55,292 nucleotides of DNA from an uncultured Photobacterium sp. (lineage in GTDB: Bacteria > Pseudomonadota > Gammaproteobacteria > Enterobacterales > Vibrionaceae), in the NCBI RefSeq assembly GCF_947502415.1, contig NZ_CANMZV010000028.1, positions 1-55,292 on the forward strand, given 5' to 3'. The notes under the pieces were generated by a model. That model made no database searches and had not been told where the DNA came from. It worked only from the letters and a program-made list of their open reading frames with translations. Positions 50,903 to 55,292 of this stretch are shown here, one piece after another. Made by a program: the position numbers and the translations under genes. Numbering within the stretch: position 1 is the first letter of the stretch; each line of letters starts with the position of its first letter.

Positions 50903-51981
50903 TAGTTATTATTTTCCGTTGTAGCAGTTGTAGCAAGAGGGGCAACGGCCTGTTGTTGTTCACGACGGCGTTGTTCTGCCAACTTGCGTTGTTTTTGATC
51001 TTCAGTTTCCCATACCTCGTAGGCCTGCACGATACGTGCCACAACCGGATGGCGGACCACGTCATCGGCCTGGAAGAAGTTGAAGCTGATTTCGTTGACA
51101 TCTGATAGGACTTCAATTGCATGGCGCAGACCGGAGCGAGCGCCGCGCGGCAGGTCGATCTGGGTGACGTCACCGGTGATCACTGCCCGAGAGTTGAAGC
51201 CGATGCGGGTCAGGAACATTTTCATTTGTTCGACTGTGGTGTTTTGGCTTTCATCCAGAATGATGAAGGCATCATTCAAGGTACGGCCACGCATATACGC
51301 CAGAGGAGCAACCTCAATCACATTGCGTTCAATCAGCTTTTCTACGCGCTCGAAGCCCAGCATTTCAAAAAGGGCGTCATAGAGCGGGCGCAGGTATGGA
51401 TCGACTTTCTGGCTCAGGTCTCCCGGCAGAAAGCCCAATTTTTCACCGGCTTCAACCGCAGGGCGGGTAAGCAGGATACGGCGGATTTCCTGGCGTTCCA
51501 GCGCATCAACGGCAGCAGCAACGGCCAGGTAGGTTTTACCCGTACCTGCAGGGCCGATACCGAAAGTGATATCGTGGGTAACCATGTTGCTAATGTACTG
51601 AGCCTGGTTCGGTGTCCGTGGCTTGATCACACCTTTCTTGGTCTTGATGTGAACTTCTTTGCCATACGGGATAGTACTTTCTGTCATCTGTTCCAAGACA
51701 CCGGTTTCTTTGATCGCCAGGTGAATTTGCTCAGGATCGATATCTGGAATGTTGTTACGGACTGGGGCCGTGCTGACATACAGGGTTTTGATAATGTGGG
51801 CAGCGGCCTGGGCGGTGTGAGGTTTGCCTACAACGCTGAAGCTATTGCCGCGGTGGTTGATTTCTACACCCAAACGGCGTTCAAGTTGTTTGATATTGTC
51901 GTCGAAAGGGCCGCAAAGGCTGGAAAGGCGCAGGTTATCGGCGGGTTCCAGATTGAATTCTACAGTAATTATTTTGCTCAA
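50902..51981 (-). CDS. ybeZ: PhoH-like ATPase YbeZ
   Basis: YbeZ is a PhoH-family ATPase that interacts with YbeY. The 359-residue product has LCGPFDDNIKQLERRLGVEI, Walker A GPAGTGKTYLA, LTRPAVEAGEKLGFLPGDL, Walker B FIILDESQN and ITGDVTQIDLPRG. The start is a decision. TTG 51981 has GAGAGG six bases upstream and gives an N-terminus like that of relatives (SKIITVEFNLEPADN). ATG 52023 would add 14 residues without a clear ribosome-binding site. The C-terminal 40 residues are Gln/Arg/Ala-rich and probably disordered. Confidence 0.93.
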   Translation of the reverse strand: MSKIITVEFNLEPADNLRLSSLCGPFDDNIKQLERRLGVEINHRGNSFSVVGKPHTAQAAAHIIKTLYVSTAPVRNNIPDIDPEQIHLAIKETGVLEQMTESTIPYGKEVHIKTKKGVIKPRTPNQAQYISNMVTHDITFGIGPAGTGKTYLAVAAAVDALERQEIRRILLTRPAVEAGEKLGFLPGDLSQKVDPYLRPLYDALFEMLGFERVEKLIERNVIEVAPLAYMRGRTLNDAFIILDESQNTTVEQMKMFLTRIGFNSRAVITGDVTQIDLPRGARSGLRHAIEVLSDVNEISFNFFQADDVVRHPVVARIVQAYEVWETEDQKQRKLAEQRRREQQQAVAPLATTATTENNN

Positions 51982-52065
51982 GATTTGCCTCTCATTGCGG
52001 TCGCCCGAAATGCGGGCGACCATTTGTTCAGGGCGCGTCCTACTTGTCTTCAGACTGGCTTCTTA

Positions 52066-53490
52066 CTAAGGAGTATATACGCCTACACCCAATTCATCTT
52101 CTTTGCGTGTTTTTTCCATTACTTCGCTTGGAGACATTGCTACACGCAGATCCATTTCGGCTTCTGTGCGTACCAGTTCACCGCGTAGTGAGTTCGTAAA
52201 TACGTCAGTGATCTTCACGTCAACGAACTGGCCAATCAGATCGGCGGAGCCTTCAAAGTTAACTACACGGTTGTTCTCGGTACGGCCGCGAAGTTCCATG
52301 ATGTTCTTCTTCGATGGGCCTTCTACCAGAATACGCTGTTCAGTCTCTAGCATCTGGCGTGAATAGCGCATAGCCTGAGTATTGATCTGTTGTTGCAGTT
52401 CATACAAGCGTTGCTTCTTCACTTCTTCAGGTAGATCACACGGATAGTCAGCGGCTGGAGTACCAGGGCGTGCTGAGAAGATAAAGCTGAAGCTCATGTC
52501 GAAGTCTACTTCGCGGATCAGCTTCATGGTGTCTTGGAAGTCCTGATCGCTTTCGCCAGGGAATGCCACGATGAAGTCTGAGCTGATAGTGATATCCGGA
52601 CGAGCTTTGCGTAGCTTACGGATCTTCGACTTGTACTCGATAGCCGTGTGCGGACGCTTCATCATCGACAGGATACGGTCCGAGCCACTTTGTACCGGCA
52701 GGTGCAGGAAGCTCACTACCTCTGGGGTATCTTCGTATACTGAGATGATGTCATCAGTAAACTCGATTGGGTGGCTGGTGGTATAGCGGATACGGTCGAT
52801 ACCATCGATGGCCGCAACCAGACGAAGAAGCTCAGCAAATGTAGCGATATCACCTTCATAAGTATTACCACGGTAGGCATTTACGTTTTGGCCTAACAGG
52901 TTAACTTCACGAACGCCTTGTTCAGCTAGCTGCGCGATTTCATATAGAACGTCGTCCAATGGGCGGCTAACCTCTTCACCGCGGGTATATGGTACTACGC
53001 AGTAAGTACAGTATTTCGAGCAACCTTCCATAATTGAAACGAATGCAGTTGCCCCTTCGGCACGAGGCTCAGGCAAGCTGTCGAATTTCTCAATTTCAGG
53101 GAAAGAGATGTCCATTACTGGTGCATGATCAGAAGCAGACTGCTTAATCATCTCTGGCAGGCGGTGCAGGGTTTGCGGGCCAAAGATTACATCAACATAA
53201 GGAGCACGCTGACGAATAGAGTCGCCTTCCTGAGTTGCTACACAACCACCTACACCAATCACCAGATCAGGCTTTTTGTCTTTTAGTGTTTTCCAGCGAC
53301 CTAGCTGGTGGAAAACTTTTTCTTGCGCCTTTTCACGGATTGAACAGGTGTTCAGTAGCAGAACGTCTGCTTCTTCTGGTTCTTCCGTTAATTCGAAGCC
53401 ATTGGCTGCATTGAGAAGATCGGCCATTTTTGATGAATCGTATTCGTTCATCTGGCAGCCCCAGGTTTTTATAAGCAGTTTCTTAGCCAT
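52066..53490 (-). CDS. miaB: tRNA-2-methylthio-N6-dimethylallyladenosine synthase
   Basis: MiaB methylthiolates i6A37 in tRNAs that read UNN codons. The 474-residue product has the N-terminal cluster cysteines Cys12, Cys49 and Cys83 (WGCQMNEYDS, NTCSIREKA, GGCVATQEG), the radical-SAM Cys157, Cys161 and Cys164 in GCSKYCTYCVVPYTRG, and a TRAM domain (about 380-445). It is the first gene of the operon leading to lnt and is divergent from ubiF, as in E. coli. Confidence 0.97.
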   Translation of the reverse strand: MAKKLLIKTWGCQMNEYDSSKMADLLNAANGFELTEEPEEADVLLLNTCSIREKAQEKVFHQLGRWKTLKDKKPDLVIGVGGCVATQEGDSIRQRAPYVDVIFGPQTLHRLPEMIKQSASDHAPVMDISFPEIEKFDSLPEPRAEGATAFVSIMEGCSKYCTYCVVPYTRGEEVSRPLDDVLYEIAQLAEQGVREVNLLGQNVNAYRGNTYEGDIATFAELLRLVAAIDGIDRIRYTTSHPIEFTDDIISVYEDTPEVVSFLHLPVQSGSDRILSMMKRPHTAIEYKSKIRKLRKARPDITISSDFIVAFPGESDQDFQDTMKLIREVDFDMSFSFIFSARPGTPAADYPCDLPEEVKKQRLYELQQQINTQAMRYSRQMLETEQRILVEGPSKKNIMELRGRTENNRVVNFEGSADLIGQFVDVKITDVFTNSLRGELVRTEAEMDLRVAMSPSEVMEKTRKEDELGVGVYTP

Positions 53491-53880
53491 GTCTAACTCT
53501 TCGCTCGTAGTGTTTTATTCATTGCATTCAACATTGCATCATTCGGCTAACGGCGGCGAAAGAGCGGCTGTTAGCTGTAGCAAGCGGCGTATTGTACTGC
53601 TTTAAGCTCGGCCTGACCAGAACATCACCACCCCGAATAAAATATGGATTTATTTCATCGAGGGATAATTGCTGTCTATATTGTAGTTTGCATTCCGTTG
53701 TCGAGTCGGTGGTGTTTCTTCCTGATAACAAATGGAACATATCATATTATCAAGTTTTGCCAGCTAATTATCGCTGCTGGCTTGGGGGGAATCAGGTAAC
53801 ATGAGCAATTATTCTGTTTGGTATTGTCTGACCCGGATATAGAGAGTCAGATTCAGAGAGTTATTGGGTATAGCACTGAG
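53491..53880. other. Divergent promoter region of miaB and ubiF
   Basis: The region of about 390 bases must hold both promoters. It contains an inverted repeat GCCAGC / GCTGGC at 53759-53781 with an 11-base loop and a 13-codon open frame at 53801-53842 (see findings). No RNA gene is recognised. Confidence 0.4.
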
Positions 53881-55053
53881 ATGAGAACAGACATGGAACA
53901 ATTTGATGTAGTGGTGGCAGGCGGCGGTATGGTCGGTGCTGCGACCGCACTAGGACTGGCGCAGCAGGGAATGAGCGTTGCCGTTATTGAGGGAAAAGAG
54001 CCACAGCCTTATCATCCTGAGCAGCCAATGGACTTGCGGGTGTCAGCCATTTCCCCAAATTCTGTTGCCCTTCTGATGCGCTTGGGGGCCTGGGACAGCA
54101 TCTTGCAGATGCGGCTATGTCCGTTTAAACGCCTGGAAACATGGGAACATCCTGAGTGCCGTACTCGCTTCAATGCTGATGAGATGAACCTTGATCGCCT
54201 GGGCTACATTGTCGAAAACCGCATTATTCAGCTGGGCCTTTGGCAGCAGTTTGCTGACTATCCTACGTTGTCGTTACTTTGCCCGTCTCGGATGGAAAAG
54301 GCTGAGCCAGTCGATGGTGGTTACCGGGTGGTACTGGATAATGGCCATCAGATTTATACTCGCTTGTTGGTTGGTGCGGATGGCGCCAATTCCCAGGTTA
54401 GGCAACAGACAGGTATCGGCATTACAGCCTGGGATTACCGCCAGCACTGCATGCTGATCAATGTAGAGACGGCGTTGCCCCAACAGGATATTACCTGGCA
54501 GATGTTTACTCCTCATGGTCCTCGTTCTTTCTTGCCGTTGCCGGGCCATCAAGCATCGCTGGTCTGGTATGACAGTCCTCAGCGGATCCGACAGCTCAGT
54601 GCGATGGCACCTGCTCAGCTACATGAGCAGATCTGTGCCCATTTCCCCGATGAGCTGGGCGAATTTAAGGTGCTTAATTCCGGTAGTTTCCCGCTTACTC
54701 GCCGTCATGCCCAGACTTATTTTAAGCCTGGTGTGGTTTTACTCGGTGATGCCGCCCATACGATTAACCCGCTCGCTGGGCAGGGTGTTAACCTGGGCTT
54801 TAAAGATGTCGATGTCCTGCTTCATGAGGTGGAGAAGGGCGGTAAAGAGTGGGCCGAACCGGCAGTGCTTCGAGCGTATGAACGTCGTCGCCGTCCGGAT
54901 AATTTGCTGATGCAAACCGGGATGGATTTTTTCTATACCACTTTCAGTAACTCATTGCTGCCGGTAAAAATGGCGCGCAATATTGGTTTGAAGCTGGCTG
55001 ATCATACTGGCCCGTTGAAAAAGCAGGTGCTGAAATATGCAATGGGGATGTAG
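53881..55053 (+). CDS. ubiF: 2-octaprenyl-3-methyl-6-methoxy-1,4-benzoquinol hydroxylase
   Basis: UbiF adds the last hydroxyl group in aerobic ubiquinone synthesis. The 390-residue FAD monooxygenase has the Rossmann motif VAGGGMVGAATALGLA, LVGADGANSQVRQ and the second FAD motif VLLGDAAHTINPLAGQGVNLG. Overall it aligns with E. coli UbiF, including DSPQRIRQL and the C-terminal LKKQVLKYAMG. The start may be ATG 53881 or 53893. The frame opens at 53818 without support. The neighbour miaB on the opposite strand reproduces the E. coli arrangement. Confidence 0.93.
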   Translation: MRTDMEQFDVVVAGGGMVGAATALGLAQQGMSVAVIEGKEPQPYHPEQPMDLRVSAISPNSVALLMRLGAWDSILQMRLCPFKRLETWEHPECRTRFNADEMNLDRLGYIVENRIIQLGLWQQFADYPTLSLLCPSRMEKAEPVDGGYRVVLDNGHQIYTRLLVGADGANSQVRQQTGIGITAWDYRQHCMLINVETALPQQDITWQMFTPHGPRSFLPLPGHQASLVWYDSPQRIRQLSAMAPAQLHEQICAHFPDELGEFKVLNSGSFPLTRRHAQTYFKPGVVLLGDAAHTINPLAGQGVNLGFKDVDVLLHEVEKGGKEWAEPAVLRAYERRRRPDNLLMQTGMDFFYTTFSNSLLPVKMARNIGLKLADHTGPLKKQVLKYAMGM

Positions 55054-55079
55054 GACGATTATATAATCGGCAGATAAAG

Positions 55080-55112
55080 AAAAAGCCGAGTGTTATTAAC
55101 AACATTCGGCTT
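55080..55112. terminator. Terminator-like stem between ubiF and the tRNA genes
   Basis: AAGCCGAGTGTT and AACATTCGGCTT pair with one mismatch around ATTAAC. The stronger T run is on the minus strand, so it mainly backs up termination of the tRNA transcript and may also serve ubiF. Confidence 0.75.
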
Positions 55113-55189
55113 AACAACCAGAGAGATACGATCATTTGGTAGGTTGTAAAATCAGTATTATCAGCAGTCGATTTTACTGCAGACATAAG

Positions 55190-55213
55190 AAAACCCACCA
55201 AAAGGTGGGTTTC
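55190..55213 (-). terminator. Terminator of the tRNA-Leu transcript
   Basis: On the minus strand AAACCCACC and GGTGGGTTT pair around TTTT with T residues following. It lies eight bases after the tRNA CCA end. Confidence 0.85.
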
Positions 55214-55220
55214 TAAATAA

Positions 55221-55292
55221 TGGTGCGGAAGGAGAGACTTGAACTCTCACACCTTGCGGCGCCAGAACCTAAATCTGGTGCGTCTACCAATT
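55221..55292 (-). tRNA. tRNA-Leu (anticodon TAG), 5' part missing
   Basis: Read on the minus strand, the window shows the D-loop remainder AATTGGTAGACGC, the anticodon arm CCAGA-TTTAGGT-TCTGG with anticodon TAG, a long variable arm (CGCCGCAAGGTGTGAG), the T-arm with GTTCAAGTC and the 3' end CCGCACCA. The long variable arm and TAG mean leucine. The first bases lie beyond the window. In E. coli a tRNA cluster with Leu, Met and Gln genes also lies next to ubiF. Confidence 0.95.

Noticed and set aside
51121..52188. Open frame of 355 codons on the plus strand
   Set aside because: It lies entirely antisense to ybeZ and the end of miaB, which are certain, and its translation shows no domain or ribosome-binding site. 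It is a by-product of codon use on the other strand.

Overview
The window is a piece of a Vibrionaceae chromosome. Photobacterium is the best guess, from the overall protein similarity and gene order I recognise, but the genus is an inference. It is almost entirely housekeeping DNA and can be read as several blocks whose order is shared with Escherichia coli and other gammaproteobacteria. It begins inside a tRNA-Trp gene (only the first base is missing) and ends inside a tRNA-Leu(UAG) gene on the minus strand.

Layout. (1) 1-300: tRNA-Trp and its terminator, then what looks like a decayed second copy of both. (2) 305-8140: a small secreted protein of unknown function, a DUF1904 protein, then the conserved yafD / mltD / gloB / yafS / rnhA / dnaQ block, with a TIGR03503-type membrane protein behind dnaQ. 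(3) 8213-14275: fadE, a SulP transporter of the DauA type, gmhA and yafJ. (4) 14340-24409: purMN, upp, uraA, DUF2066, DUF2069, wrbA, arsC (yfgD), bepA, a TusA-like protein and perM. (5) 24523-29014: a ferrous-iron-type module with FeoA, a divergent FeoB and a Cys-rich FeoB-associated protein, facing away from two small periplasmic proteins, one of them DUF4198. (6) 29113-32327: bcp, gcvR, dapA, bamC. (7) 32451-45207: lipA, lipB, ybeD, dacA, rlpA, rodA, mrdA, rlmH, rsfS, holA, lptE, leuS, all on the minus strand. (8) 45395-55053: ybeL, a secreted subtilisin-like protease, then lnt, corC, ybeY, ybeZ, miaB, and ubiF on the plus strand.

How the genes work together. Cell-envelope functions dominate: murein synthesis and trimming (mrdA, rodA, dacA, rlpA, mltD), outer-membrane assembly (bamC, bepA, lptE), lipoprotein maturation (lnt) and LPS heptose supply (gmhA). 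The rest covers lipoate synthesis (lipAB), purine and pyrimidine supply (purMN, upp, uraA), replication (dnaQ, holA, rnhA), ribosome and tRNA maturation (rlmH, rsfS, ybeY, ybeZ, miaB), lysine synthesis (dapA) and fatty-acid oxidation (fadE).

The most interesting area is 24523-29014. In E. coli the slot between perM and bcp holds the hydrogenase-4 (hyf) genes. Here it holds a Feo system plus two secreted proteins, both predicted to expose histidine as the first residue after signal-peptide removal. Two genes expected from the conserved order, hda and nadD, are not where E. coli and Pseudomonas have them. Three genes or groups (the DauA-like transporter, the Feo module and the protease) look like accessory insertions between conserved neighbours.
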